Source: Alphaproteobacteria bacterium
GTDB taxonomy: Bacteria; Pseudomonadota; Alphaproteobacteria; Sphingomonadales; Sphingomonadaceae
Reading direction: 5' to 3'
Assembly (NCBI GenBank): GCA_030424845.1
Contig: JAUHWC010000001.1
Span: 124,001 to 188,000, forward strand
Length of the DNA stretch: 64,000 nucleotides
A program made the translations under genes and the position numbers. The notes below the pieces were generated by a model that saw only the letters and a program-made list of their open reading frames with translations, had not been told where the DNA came from and searched no databases. Position 1 is the first letter of the stretch, and each line of letters begins with the position of its first letter. Of this stretch, positions 43,350-52,149 are shown piece after piece.

Positions 43350-43796
43350 TCAGTTGCGATTGGGTGCGCTGGTGGCGAATTCCCCGGGGCTCAGCCAGCC
43401 ATTTCCGTCTGCATCCATTTCCGCGAAGCGTTCAGAGGTGCTGATCGCCCATTCCTCGAAGGTGAGCAGGTTGTTGCCATCGGTATCCAGCCTGCGGAAA
43501 GCATCCGTGCGGCTCGACATCATCTCGTTGCGGGTGATGCGGCGATCGCGATTGCGGTCATAGCGGTAGAAACGCCGCTCCTCGCGGGTGAGTTCGGTGC
43601 TTTCGGGCGGTTCCGGCCCCCGCAGCCCTTCGATATCGGCAAAAGGCAGCACTTCGGGATCGGGCCGCTCTGCATCCGCCGGTCCCGTTGAAGGCGGAGG
43701 GGCACCCTGCTCCACAGCTGCCCTGCCCTGCATCCAGAACAGGCCAAGGCCGACCAGCGCAAGCGCGCCAAATGCTCCCAGGACAATCCGGTTCAT
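43350..43796 (-). CDS. Small membrane-anchored EF-hand protein
   Basis: 148 aa: an N-terminal hydrophobic anchor (residues 4-22), a proline-rich linker, then three EF-hand loops. Loop 1, DRNRDRRITRNE, keeps positions 1, 3, 5 and 12; loops 2 and 3, DTDGNNLLTFEE and DADGNGWLSPGE, are canonical calcium-binding loops. Probably a periplasmic calcium-binding protein. Partner unknown. Confidence 0.8.
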   Translation of the reverse strand: MNRIVLGAFGALALVGLGLFWMQGRAAVEQGAPPPSTGPADAERPDPEVLPFADIEGLRGPEPPESTELTREERRFYRYDRNRDRRITRNEMMSSRTDAFRRLDTDGNNLLTFEEWAISTSERFAEMDADGNGWLSPGEFATSAPNRN

Positions 43797-43823
43797 GGCG
43801 ATTCCTCTTTCCCCTAGAGGAGG

Positions 43824-44462
43824 TTAGCGCCCCAGAAGCCCAATTCGCAAGGCCGCGATACCGGCAAGGGGACCATCCAGCGGATCGGCACTGCCGCGAT
43901 GGAGCGCGCGCATCGCAAGGCCATGCATCACCGCCAGCGGACGCAGCTGCCGGGAAAGCGATGCGGCGCTCGCTCGCTCTGCCAGCGCAAGGCCCCGGGC
44001 AGCCGATGCCTCTTCGGCATTGCCCAGGTTGAGCGCAAGATCCGCCAGAGCCCATTGCCGCGCACAAGCCATCACGGGGTCTGTCATGGCGCGATCGGGA
44101 CAGATTGCAGACCATGCCTGCGCCCGCCCGCCAGCGAACTCCTCCATTGCCGTAACCGACAATTCCTCGTCCAGCATGCGCTCCCAACCATCGACAAGCG
44201 GCGCCATTGCCGATGGCGGGAAAGTGCAGCCCTGCAACCTTTCCAGCAATGGTTCACCCGCAGGCCATCGGGCCGGATCCTCCGCCAAACGATCACGCCA
44301 CCACGCCAGCTTGATCTGCGCGATCATGACCTCGCCCCGGTCGCGAAGGATTGCCGCGAGCCTCTCGTCGAGCAGCATCAGAGCCAGCACCTCATCGCGT
44401 GAACTGCGCGGGGCATAGGACAGCGCCAGGCGCTGGAGCATGGGAAGCGATTGCACGGTCAT
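43824..44462 (-). CDS. Squalene/phytoene synthase-like protein (NDUFAF6-like)
   Basis: 212 aa if started at ATG 44462; the frame is open to ATG 44510 and GTG 44534, so the start is uncertain. The sequence LALSYAPRSSRDEVLALMLLDERLA and IAQIKLAWWRDRL fits the prenyl-transferase-fold family that includes NDUFAF6, but the two aspartate-rich DxxxD motifs of true phytoene or squalene synthases are not evident. A structural or assembly role is therefore more likely than terpene synthesis. No carotenoid genes are nearby. Confidence 0.65.
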   Translation of the reverse strand: MTVQSLPMLQRLALSYAPRSSRDEVLALMLLDERLAAILRDRGEVMIAQIKLAWWRDRLAEDPARWPAGEPLLERLQGCTFPPSAMAPLVDGWERMLDEELSVTAMEEFAGGRAQAWSAICPDRAMTDPVMACARQWALADLALNLGNAEEASAARGLALAERASAASLSRQLRPLAVMHGLAMRALHRGSADPLDGPLAGIAALRIGLLGR

Positions 44463-44558
44463 GGGCTGCCAGCGCGATGCCACCGGCACGCCAATTTCGC
44501 AACGCTGCATTAGGGCAAAACCCGCAATTCGCACGCCGGCGAAATGGTGAATTCGGCG

Positions 44559-44566
44559 TTAACCAT
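44559..44566 (+). promoter_or_regulatory. Possible CtrA half-site upstream of the Tad-like genes
   Basis: TTAACCAT matches the half-site bound by the alphaproteobacterial cell-cycle regulator CtrA; a second TTAAC lies at 44583-44587. The canonical TTAA-N7-TTAA spacing is not met, so this is a weak call supported mainly by CtrA control of flp/tad pili in Caulobacter. Confidence 0.25.
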
Positions 44567-44644
44567 AATACGGAGGCCGGGCTTAACTTTTCAGAAGCAT
44601 TTTCCCGGTCGATAAACGGAATTGTATCAAAAGACAGGCAAACC

Positions 44645-46231
44645 ATGCTGAACCGAATTCCCGCTTTCCTCGGAAAACTGCGGAAATCCACGAGCGGTCA
44701 CGCGACCCTCCTGACAGCATTCGGCATGCCGATGCTGATCGGCGCTGCGGGCCTGGGGGTTGACCTTTCCCAATGGTACATGTGGAAGCGCGAGCTACAG
44801 TTCGCGGTCGACCAGGCTGCCGTGGCCGCCGCATGGGCGCGCACCCGTGAAGAAACCGAAAGCACCTACGTCACGCGCGGCGAACAGGAATTCGATTTCA
44901 ACCTCTCGGTCATTTCCGACTTCGTTTCCGAGCCGAACATCAGGCTAGCCAATTATGCCGGGGGCTCTAACAATTCCGTGATCGTTTCGGCATCGGCCAC
45001 GCGATCCCTGCCCTTCTCCAGCATGCTGACGAATTCTGCCGTCGCCATCAGCGCCTATGCGCAGGCCAGCTTTGCCGAGGGCTCGTCCTTCACCTCCTGC
45101 CTTATCGCTGTGGACGAGGACGAGGATGGCGCCATCACCATCGGCGGCAACGCCTCGCTGACCGCTTCTTGCGGCATGGCTGCACTGTCGACGGACGGCA
45201 ATGCCGTGATCGCCAACGGCAATCCCACGGTCGACGCAGGCTGGATTCTTGCTGCTGGCGGCATTGACGACTGGTTCGATCTCAACACCGACGATGTCAT
45301 CATCGAGAACATGGAAGGCCTGTTCGACCCGTTCGAGCACCTCGACCCGCCCGAGCCCGAAGAGAGCCAGGTCGATCGAACCTATTCCTGCTCCTCGACA
45401 TCCGGCACGACGACGGCTGACGTGACCACCACGACCAATGTCAGCTATGACTATTTCCAGGGTTCCAACAGGAACAACGCCGTTCCCTATTCCTATGGCG
45501 CACCGAAGGCTGACACTTCGACCACGGAATACAGCTATGGCCAGATTGTCAGCAACAGCACCCAAGCCGGCACCTCTACCAGCAGCTCCGTGAGTTGGTA
45601 CCATGTATCCGGAAATGGCGGCAACAAGGTGTGGGAACGCCGCACCCGCGAGATCAACACCACCTATGCCAATGTGGTGACCACCGGGGGCGGAGATGCC
45701 GGCAACGTGATGCCCGGCACCTATTTCAGCATCCAGGTTTCTTGCAACACCACCTTTGCACCCGGCATCTACATCATCGATGGCGGCGGGGTGGATATCA
45801 CCGCGCAGTATGAAGTCACCGGTGCCGGCGTGATGTTCGTGCTCAAGAACGGCGCCTACATCAAGATCCGTGGCGGCACCAACATCAACCTCACCGCCAT
45901 CCAGGCGTCTGACCTGATTGCCCGCGGCATACCGGCTGACCAGGCCAACCAGCTGGCCGGCATGCTGGTGTTCGAGGATCGCGATTCCGAAGGGACCAGC
46001 AAAAACGACATCAACGGGAATTCGCAGACAGTGCTGAACGGCACGCTGTATTTCCCGGTCAGCAATGTCACCTTCTCCGGCACGGCATCGGTCACCAGCC
46101 AGTGCCTGATGATCGCGGCCAACACCATTACCCTGCAAGGTACGACGGACATGTCCACCTTCTGCCCCACCGGTTCGGAGGAAGACACGACGGTCGCGAA
46201 TACCGAAGGCCAGGTGAAGCTGGTGGCATGA
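44645..46231 (+). CDS. TadG-like pilus-assembly-related protein without vWA domain
   Basis: 528 aa from ATG 44645. N-terminal Tad_N segment with one membrane helix (HATLLTAFGMPMLIGAAGLGVDLSQWYMWKRELQFAVDQAAVAAA, about residues 20-65). The middle (about 240-370) is rich in Ser/Thr/acidic residues; the last 170 residues look like a beta-solenoid (PGIYIIDGGGVDITAQYEV, GAGVMFVLKNGAYIKI, TLYFPVSNVTFSG). It lacks the DxTGSM metal site of the TadG homologue at 47241. First gene of a three-gene unit; stop overlaps the next ATG. Confidence 0.75.
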   Translation: MLNRIPAFLGKLRKSTSGHATLLTAFGMPMLIGAAGLGVDLSQWYMWKRELQFAVDQAAVAAAWARTREETESTYVTRGEQEFDFNLSVISDFVSEPNIRLANYAGGSNNSVIVSASATRSLPFSSMLTNSAVAISAYAQASFAEGSSFTSCLIAVDEDEDGAITIGGNASLTASCGMAALSTDGNAVIANGNPTVDAGWILAAGGIDDWFDLNTDDVIIENMEGLFDPFEHLDPPEPEESQVDRTYSCSSTSGTTTADVTTTTNVSYDYFQGSNRNNAVPYSYGAPKADTSTTEYSYGQIVSNSTQAGTSTSSSVSWYHVSGNGGNKVWERRTREINTTYANVVTTGGGDAGNVMPGTYFSIQVSCNTTFAPGIYIIDGGGVDITAQYEVTGAGVMFVLKNGAYIKIRGGTNINLTAIQASDLIARGIPADQANQLAGMLVFEDRDSEGTSKNDINGNSQTVLNGTLYFPVSNVTFSGTASVTSQCLMIAANTITLQGTTDMSTFCPTGSEEDTTVANTEGQVKLVA

Positions 46232-46701
46232 TGAAGCGCGCAACCTCATTGCTGGCCCGCATGAAGGGCGCCATCGGCTGCGAGCAAGGCTCCGTGGCGG
46301 TGGAAACGGCATTCGTGGCGCCTGTGCTGCTGGCGCTCGCCTTCGGCGGCTTTGAGGCAAGCTATGCAGTTGCGCGGCAGACCGAACTGCAATCCGCGGC
46401 AGCCGAAGCTGCGGCCATCGTGCGTGCTTCACCGCCCGAAACGGCTGCCCAGCGTGCAACCATCAAGGGCATAATTCAGACATCGACCGGTCTTGAGAAC
46501 TGGCAGGTTTTCGTGACGCCGATCTTCCGTTGCGGAACATCTGAGGAATACGTCGCGCTCGAGACCTCCTGCGAAAGCACAGATGCCGTCAGCGAGTACG
46601 TCTATCTCTTCATTTGGGACACCTACAGCCCCGTCTGGGCCGAATATGGCTTTGGCGATCCGTTCACCTTCCGCGTTTCGCGCACCATCCAGGTAGGATG
46701 A
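46228..46701 (+). CDS. TadE-like pseudopilin
   Basis: 157 aa. The TadE-type N-terminus follows a short basic cytoplasmic part: EQGSVAVETAFVAPVLLALAFGGFEASYAVARQTELQ, with the glutamate near +5 of the hydrophobic helix that prepilin peptidase recognises. The C-terminal half has two cysteines (FRCGTSE, ETSCEST). Starts within the previous stop (two candidate ATGs, 46228 and 46231) and its own stop overlaps the next ATG at 46698. Confidence 0.78.
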   Translation: MMKRATSLLARMKGAIGCEQGSVAVETAFVAPVLLALAFGGFEASYAVARQTELQSAAAEAAAIVRASPPETAAQRATIKGIIQTSTGLENWQVFVTPIFRCGTSEEYVALETSCESTDAVSEYVYLFIWDTYSPVWAEYGFGDPFTFRVSRTIQVG

Positions 46702-47138
46702 AGACCATGAAATTCCTTCGCAATCTCCTGGCCGACACCAAGGGCGCATCGGTCGTGGAATTCGCGCTGGTCGCGCCTGCCTTCATGGTGATGACCTTCG
46801 GCGTGCTGCATGTCGGCATGATGATGCAGAACTACAATGCGATCAGGAACCTGTCTGCCGATGTGGCGCGCTATGCGATGGTGCAGCACCAGACCGGGAA
46901 CGAACTCTCCAACAGCCAGCTGCGGACCTATGCCATCAACCACGCACAGGGTGCGCCGTACCTGCTGGTGGGTGACCGGGTGAACGCGGTCATCACGACT
47001 CCCACCACCCAGCGCGTGGCAGGTGCCGAGGAACGGCAGATCACCGTCACCTACCAGATGGAGAGCTTCCTCGAATTCGCCGGGATCGATGCGCCGTTCG
47101 TTACCTATACGCGGCCGATCTTTACCGTCGACAATTAA
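46698..47138 (+). CDS. TadE-like pseudopilin
   Basis: 146 aa from ATG 46698 (ATGA overlap with the previous gene). The N-terminal segment TKGASVVEFALVAPAFMVMTFGVLHVGMMMQNYNA is the classical TadE form with EFALVAP. Third gene of the first block. A 102-base AT-rich gap follows before the second block and probably holds its promoter. Confidence 0.82.
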   Translation: MKTMKFLRNLLADTKGASVVEFALVAPAFMVMTFGVLHVGMMMQNYNAIRNLSADVARYAMVQHQTGNELSNSQLRTYAINHAQGAPYLLVGDRVNAVITTPTTQRVAGAEERQITVTYQMESFLEFAGIDAPFVTYTRPIFTVDN

Positions 47139-47199
47139 GGTTTCCCAGTCCGTTTTACAGCGAAAGTCCTGTAATTCCGGTTACTTTGGTATGGTTTTA

Positions 47200-47205
47200 T
47201 TAACC
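47200..47205 (+). promoter_or_regulatory. Possible CtrA-like half-site before the second Tad block
   Basis: TTAACC in an AT-rich stretch of the 102-base gap (47139-47240) before the TadG-like gene. A single half-site, meaningful only together with the one at 44559. Confidence 0.2.
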
Positions 47206-47240
47206 ACACCTGTTTCCAATACTCTTACGCGCGCTGGTCT

Positions 47241-49151
47241 ATGCGCGGCATCATGACCGGCGACCCGTCCTCCCTGCCCTCAGGCTTCATGCGCCTCCTG
47301 GCCCGCATTGCGCGGGACAATGGCGGCAACGTGCTGATGATCTTTGCGGCATCGCTGTTCCCGCTGCTGGCGCTGATCGGCAGCGGCATCGACATGGGGC
47401 GTGGCTACCTTGCAGAAACCCGCCTGCAACAGGCATGCGATGACGGCGTGCTGGCGGCGCGCAAGCGCCTGGGCACAGAGATTGCCGTGGACGGCAATAT
47501 CCCCTCCGTCGTTTCCGATACCGGCCAGCGCTTCTTCAACATCAACTTCCGCCAGAACGCCTATGGCAGCGAGAACCGCCAGTTCCAGATGGTGCTGGAG
47601 GACAATTTCTCGATCTCGGGCACGGCCAGCGCCGATGTGCCGACAACGATCATGAACATCTTCGGCCATCGCTTCCTTTCCGTCAGCGTGTCCTGCCAGG
47701 CGCAGCTCAACATGCCCAACACCGACGTGATGATGGTTCTCGACACCACCGGCTCGATGCTGCGGACTAATGATGGCGACAGCGAAACCCGCATCGAGGC
47801 CCTGCGCAGCACGGTGAAGAGCTTCCATGCCCAGCTGGAAGGCAACAAGTCGCCCGGCACCACCATCCGTTACGGCTTCGTGCCCTATTCGACCAATGTG
47901 AACGTCGGCCACCTGCTGCAGGATGACTGGCTGGTGGACGAGTGGGATTACAATTTCCGCGAAGCACGCGACTCCGGTCGCACGGTGACCACGCCTGTCT
48001 ATGAAACATCATGGCGGCATGTGGCCGGCACCAGCACCAACGGGGCAACCTATACCGCCTTCGAATGCCCGGCCAACACGATGACCAGCACGCAGGTGAA
48101 CCATTGGACGACCCACGATGGCTGGGAATACTGGCAATGGCGCCAGAACGGCACGAACGATTCCTGTAACGAGGACGTGGACAGCGGCATCATCACCATC
48201 ACGCCCAACACCCGCAACAACTGGGAATATGTCTGGGGTCGTCGCCAGACCGGCACCCAGGAAACGCCCGTTTCCGAATGGCGCTATGATTCGTTCGAGG
48301 TTGACCTGTCCTTCCTGCAGACGCGCAACACGCTGTCTGTCCCGATGGGCGGTAACCCCAACAACCCCAGCAACGTGACGGTGAGCTATCGCGGCTACAT
48401 CGAGGAACGCGATACCTACATGATCACCGACTATGACAATGTCGACCTGAGGCGCGCACTGGACCTCGACCTCGACACGCCGCCCGATCCCGACGATCCG
48501 GACACGCAGTGGCGCCCGATGCTCAACGAATTGAGCTATGCCCGCGAGATGACTTCGGGTGGCCGCGGTGTGTTCACGCCGTCTACGGTCAACACGTCTG
48601 CCAACTTCGTGAATTCCTGGTGGTGGGGCTTTGGTGCATGCCCCTCCCCCGCCCGCGGCCTTGCCGAAATGACGGCAGAGGAAGTGGCCGCCTATGTCGA
48701 CGGGCTGGACGTCCAGGGCAGCACCTATCACGATATCGGCATGATCTGGGGTGGCCGCCTGATCTCGCCCACGGGCATGTTCGCGCCCGAAACCAACGAC
48801 ATTTCCACGCAGACATCGCGCCACCTGATCTACCTGACCGATGGCGAGACATCGCCGCTGGATATCTCCTACGGACCTTACGGCATCGAACCGCTCGACC
48901 GCCGCCGGTGGATGCCCACCTGGCAGCATTCATTGACGGAAACGGTGGAATTCCGCTTCAGCTTCGCCTGCGAGGAAGTGAAGAAGCGCAACGTCCAGGT
49001 CTGGGTGATCAGCTTCGGCACCGATGCCAACCCGGTGATGGAAGCATGCGCCGGTGCCGGCCGCTACTTCGCGGCCGACGATGCAAGCGAGTTGGAAGCG
49101 GTATTCAGCGACATTGCTGCCCGCCTTGGCGAACTGCGGATCGTGGACTGA
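47241..49151 (+). CDS. TadG-like protein with von Willebrand factor A domain
   Basis: 636 aa (ATG 47241, or ATG 47253). N-terminal Tad_N helix (GGNVLMIFAASLFPLLALIGSGIDMGRGYLAETRLQQACDDGVLAA, residues 29-73). The vWA domain begins with a complete metal site D168-T-T-G-S172-M and continues, after a large insert (about 225-480) rich in Trp/Tyr/Asp, with LIYLTDGETSP and VWVISFGTDANPVMEACAGAGRYF. TadG proteins are part of tight-adherence pilus systems or anchor pili at the cell surface. TadE-like gene follows with stop/start overlap. Confidence 0.83.
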   Translation: MRGIMTGDPSSLPSGFMRLLARIARDNGGNVLMIFAASLFPLLALIGSGIDMGRGYLAETRLQQACDDGVLAARKRLGTEIAVDGNIPSVVSDTGQRFFNINFRQNAYGSENRQFQMVLEDNFSISGTASADVPTTIMNIFGHRFLSVSVSCQAQLNMPNTDVMMVLDTTGSMLRTNDGDSETRIEALRSTVKSFHAQLEGNKSPGTTIRYGFVPYSTNVNVGHLLQDDWLVDEWDYNFREARDSGRTVTTPVYETSWRHVAGTSTNGATYTAFECPANTMTSTQVNHWTTHDGWEYWQWRQNGTNDSCNEDVDSGIITITPNTRNNWEYVWGRRQTGTQETPVSEWRYDSFEVDLSFLQTRNTLSVPMGGNPNNPSNVTVSYRGYIEERDTYMITDYDNVDLRRALDLDLDTPPDPDDPDTQWRPMLNELSYAREMTSGGRGVFTPSTVNTSANFVNSWWWGFGACPSPARGLAEMTAEEVAAYVDGLDVQGSTYHDIGMIWGGRLISPTGMFAPETNDISTQTSRHLIYLTDGETSPLDISYGPYGIEPLDRRRWMPTWQHSLTETVEFRFSFACEEVKKRNVQVWVISFGTDANPVMEACAGAGRYFAADDASELEAVFSDIAARLGELRIVD

Positions 49152-49747
49152 TGGCGCTGCCTGGCATCTTCCGCCGCCTGAAGCGCGATGAACAGGGTGC
49201 CACGCTGGTGGAATTCGCCCTCGTTTCGCCCGTGTTCTTCATGGCGCTGATCGGGATGTTCGACATCTGCTACAACATCTATGCCGCCAGCATCATCAAC
49301 GGCGCGCTGCAGAAGGCCGCGCGCGATTCCACCATCGAGGCGGCAGACAACAACCAGTCGAGCATCGACTCCCGCGTCAGCGATGCTGTCCGCAAGGTCG
49401 TCCCCACAGCGCAATTCAGCTTCGAGCGCAGCGCCTATACCAATTTCAGCGATGTCGGCCGTCCGGAAGACTTCACCGACAGCAACAATGACGGAATGTG
49501 CAACGACGGCGAGGCCTTCGAGGACGTGAACGGCAATGCCCAGTGGGATGCCGATCGCGGATCAACCGGGTTCGGCGGTGCGCGCGACGCGGTGCTCTAC
49601 ACCGTCACCGTGACCTACAACCGCCAGTTTCCCCTGCACAAGATGATCGGCCTTTCGCCCACGGTGACGACCCAGGCCACCACCGTGCTGCGCAACCAGC
49701 CCTTTGCCATGCAGGATGTCACCGTGACGGTGGAGTATTGCTCATGA
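49151..49747 (+). CDS. TadE-like pseudopilin
   Basis: 198 aa from ATG 49151 (TGATG overlap with TadG). N-terminus EQGATLVEFALVSPVFFMALIGMFDICYNIYAASIINGALQKAARDS is strongly TadE-like. The C-terminal part includes an Asp/Asn-rich stretch (DFTDSNNDGMCNDGEAFEDVNGNAQWD) that resembles calcium-binding dockerin/EF-like loops. Ends overlapping the next gene. Confidence 0.84.
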   Translation: MALPGIFRRLKRDEQGATLVEFALVSPVFFMALIGMFDICYNIYAASIINGALQKAARDSTIEAADNNQSSIDSRVSDAVRKVVPTAQFSFERSAYTNFSDVGRPEDFTDSNNDGMCNDGEAFEDVNGNAQWDADRGSTGFGGARDAVLYTVTVTYNRQFPLHKMIGLSPTVTTQATTVLRNQPFAMQDVTVTVEYCS

Positions 49748-50634
49748 CCATAGCCAGCAAGAAGAGCCTGCGCGGTCTCCTGCGCGATACTACCGCACTC
49801 GCGGCCACCGAGTTCGCGCTCGTCTTCCCGATCCTGCTCAGCGTGGGCCTGATGGGCATGGAACTGGCCAACCGCGCCATCATCCAGATGCAGCTCAACC
49901 AGCTCGCCGTGCATATCGCCGACAATGCCTCGCGCATCGGGGACCAGTCGATGCTGCAGGATCGCCGGATCTATGAACGCGATATCCAGGAGCTGTTCTA
50001 TGGCGCGGAACTGCAGGCCGGCGAAGGGCTCAACCTCTACGGCCGTGGCCGCGTGATCCTGAGCAGCCTTGAAGTTGTTCCGGGCACTGATGAAGACCAG
50101 TACATCCACTGGCAGCGATGCATGGGTACGAAGAACCACCCTTCCAGCTATGGCGAGGAAGGTGATGGTCTGAACAACGCTTTTCCGGGCATGGGGCCGG
50201 CGGGCGAAGAAGTCATCGCGTTCAACGACGAAGCCGTGATGTTCGTGGAACTCGCCTATGACTACGATCCCCTGATCGGCAATCCCTACGGGTTTCCGAC
50301 ACAGATCGTGTCCACGGCCAGTTTCACCGTGCGTGACGATCGTGACCTGAGCCAGATCTACCAGCTCAATCCGGATGATCCCGACGAGATCGCGGATTGC
50401 GAAACCTTCGGAACCACAAGCTTCAGTGACCCGCTGACCGCGACAAGTTCCGGTTCGTCGTCCAGCACCAGCAGCACCTCGAGTACCGGAAGCAGCACGT
50501 CCGGCAGCAGCGGCGGTTCGACTTCGACCGGCAGCACCAGCACCAGCACCAGCACCGGATCCACCACTTCGACCAGCGGCGGTGGCACGAGCACCGGCTC
50601 GACCACTTCGACCAGCACCACATCTTCAACGTAA
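49744..50634 (+). CDS. TadE-like protein with long Ser/Thr/Gly tail
   Basis: 296 aa from ATG 49744. N-terminal helix TTALAATEFALVFPILLSVGLMGMELANRAIIQMQLNQLAVHIADNASRI is TadE-like. From about residue 235 to the end the protein is a low-complexity chain of Ser, Thr and Gly. After TAA 50632-50634 the same frame continues for 23 codons to TGA 50704 with a Gly/Arg-rich stretch and RQICFFGICINF, which looks like a real C-terminus (see 50635-50706). Either the stop is recent, suppressed, or a sequencing error. Confidence 0.8.
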   Translation: MTIASKKSLRGLLRDTTALAATEFALVFPILLSVGLMGMELANRAIIQMQLNQLAVHIADNASRIGDQSMLQDRRIYERDIQELFYGAELQAGEGLNLYGRGRVILSSLEVVPGTDEDQYIHWQRCMGTKNHPSSYGEEGDGLNNAFPGMGPAGEEVIAFNDEAVMFVELAYDYDPLIGNPYGFPTQIVSTASFTVRDDRDLSQIYQLNPDDPDEIADCETFGTTSFSDPLTATSSGSSSSTSSTSSTGSSTSGSSGGSTSTGSTSTSTSTGSTTSTSGGGTSTGSTTSTSTTSST

Positions 50635-50706
50635 GGTGGTGGCGGTGGCCGTGGCGGTGGTAGTGGCCGTCAGATCTGCTTCTTCGGGATCTGCATCAAC
50701 TTCTGA
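50635..50706 (+). other. In-frame coding-like extension behind the stop of the TadE-like gene
   Basis: Reading on in the frame of the preceding gene gives 23 codons: GGGGGRGGGSGR followed by QICFFGICINF, then TGA. The glycine run continues the low-complexity tail, and the two cysteines in a hydrophobic end resemble natural ends of such proteins. I read this as the lost or read-through C-terminus. Confidence 0.5.
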
Positions 50707-50717
50707 TCGCAACAGCA

Positions 50718-50746
50718 AAAGGGGCGGCCTTGCGGTCCGCCCCTTT
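50718..50746. terminator. Bidirectional terminator between the Tad block and pdhB
   Basis: Ten-pair stem AAAGGGGCGG (50718-50727) with CCGCCCCTTT (50737-50746), nine-base loop; TTTCTTC follows on the plus strand and TTTTGC on the minus strand. Serves the TadE-like gene and pdhB. Confidence 0.75.
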
Positions 50747-50769
50747 CTTCATTCCACCGACAAGCAATA

Positions 50770-52149
50770 TCAGTCCTTGTAGCAGACCTTCTTCGCTGCG
50801 GAGACAATGCGCGGGGCATCGATCAACGCCAGCTTCTCAAGGTTGGCGGCATAGGGCAGCGGCACGTCTTCATTGCACACGCGCATGACCGGTGCATCGA
50901 GGTGATCGAAGCCCTGCTCCATGCAGACCGCGATAACCTCGGATGCAATCGAGCAGGCCGGCCAGCCTTCTTCCGCCACCACCAAGCGATTGGTCTTCGC
51001 CAGGCTTTCGAGGATGGTTTCGGTATCGAGCGGGCGCAGGGTGCGCAGGTCGATAACCTCCGCATCGATCCCTTCCGCCGCCAGCGTTTCGGCCGCTTCA
51101 AGCGCGAATTTCACGCCGATGGAATAGGACACGATGGTGACATCGGTCCCTTCCCGAACAATGCGCGCCTTGCCGATGGGCAGCACGTGATCGTCCAGCT
51201 GGGCAACCTCGAAGCTGTTGCCGTAGACCAGCTCGTTCTCAAGGAAGATAACCGGGTCATCGCAACGGATGGCGGCCTTCAGCAAGCCCTTGGCATCGGA
51301 CGAGTCATAGGGCGCAATCACGATCAGGCCCGGCACGCTGGCATACCAGGGCGCGTAGTTCTGGCTGTGCTGCGCGGCCACGCGGCTGGCCGCGCCGTTG
51401 GGGCCGCGGAAAACCACGGGGCAGCGCATCTGGCCGCCCGACATGTAGTTGGTCTTGGCGGCAGAGTTGATGATGTGGTCGATCGCCTGCATGGCGAAGT
51501 TGAACGTCATGAACTCGACAATGGGACGAAGGCCGCCCATCGCGGCGCCCGTGCCGATCCCGGCAAAGCCATATTCCGTGATCGGCGTGTCGATCACGCG
51601 CTTCGGGCCGAACTCCTCGAGCAGTCCCTGGGTCACCTTGTAGGCACCCTGGTACTCGGCAACTTCCTCACCCATGACGAAGACCCGCGGATCAAGCCGC
51701 ATTTCCTCGGCCATGGCATCGCGCAAGGCTTCCCGCACGGTGAGGTTTGCCATGTTCGTACCTGCCGGGATCTCCGGATCGGCGACACGCGGCCTCGAAG
51801 CCGGCTTTTCCGCTGCCGCAGCCACAGCGGGCGCGGTTTCCGCTTCTGCAGGCTCGTCCGGTGTCCCGGAAGCTGGCGCGGCCGGTGCTGTTGCGGAAAC
51901 GTCCTCCCCTTCGGCGGCGAGGACCGCAATAACCGTGCCGACCTTCACGTTCTCGGCACCTTCCTCGACAAGGATCTTGCCGACAACGCCTTCGTCGATA
52001 CTCTCGAATTCCATGGTGGCCTTGTCGGTCTCGATCTCGGCCAGCACGTCACCGGCAGAGACCGTGTCCCCTTCCTTGACCAGCCACTTGGCGAGGGTGC
52101 CTTCCTCCATGGTCGGGGAAAGCGCCGGCATCTTCAGTTCGATCGCCAT
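50770..52149 (-). CDS. pdhB: Pyruvate dehydrogenase E1 component, beta subunit, with lipoyl domain
   Basis: 459 aa. Residues 1-80 are a lipoyl domain with the lipoylation lysine Lys43 in [11 protein letters not shown]; a Pro/Ala-rich linker (about 85-125) leads to the transketolase-type E1-beta domain ([59 protein letters not shown]). The added lipoyl domain on E1-beta is characteristic of alphaproteobacteria. With PdhA it decarboxylates pyruvate and passes acetyl to lipoyl groups of E2. Its ATG overlaps the pdhA stop by one base. Confidence 0.96.
   Translation of the reverse strand: MAIELKMPALSPTMEEGTLAKWLVKEGDTVSAGDVLAEIETDKATMEFESIDEGVVGKILVEEGAENVKVGTVIAVLAAEGEDVSATAPAAPASGTPDEPAEAETAPAVAAAAEKPASRPRVADPEIPAGTNMANLTVREALRDAMAEEMRLDPRVFVMGEEVAEYQGAYKVTQGLLEEFGPKRVIDTPITEYGFAGIGTGAAMGGLRPIVEFMTFNFAMQAIDHIINSAAKTNYMSGGQMRCPVVFRGPNGAASRVAAQHSQNYAPWYASVPGLIVIAPYDSSDAKGLLKAAIRCDDPVIFLENELVYGNSFEVAQLDDHVLPIGKARIVREGTDVTIVSYSIGVKFALEAAETLAAEGIDAEVIDLRTLRPLDTETILESLAKTNRLVVAEEGWPACSIASEVIAVCMEQGFDHLDAPVMRVCNEDVPLPYAANLEKLALIDAPRIVSAAKKVCYKD

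Noticed and set aside
44351-44644. Upstream extension of the first TadG-like protein to 44351
   Set aside because: It overlaps the divergent squalene/phytoene-synthase-like gene and its translated sequence is arginine/alanine rich without similarity; ATG 44645 directly precedes the conserved Tad_N segment.
50582-50782. Alternative frame across the Gly/Val-rich tail end of the last TadE-like gene
   Set aside because: A shifted reading of the low-complexity repeat; the frame continuing the real gene makes a better case.
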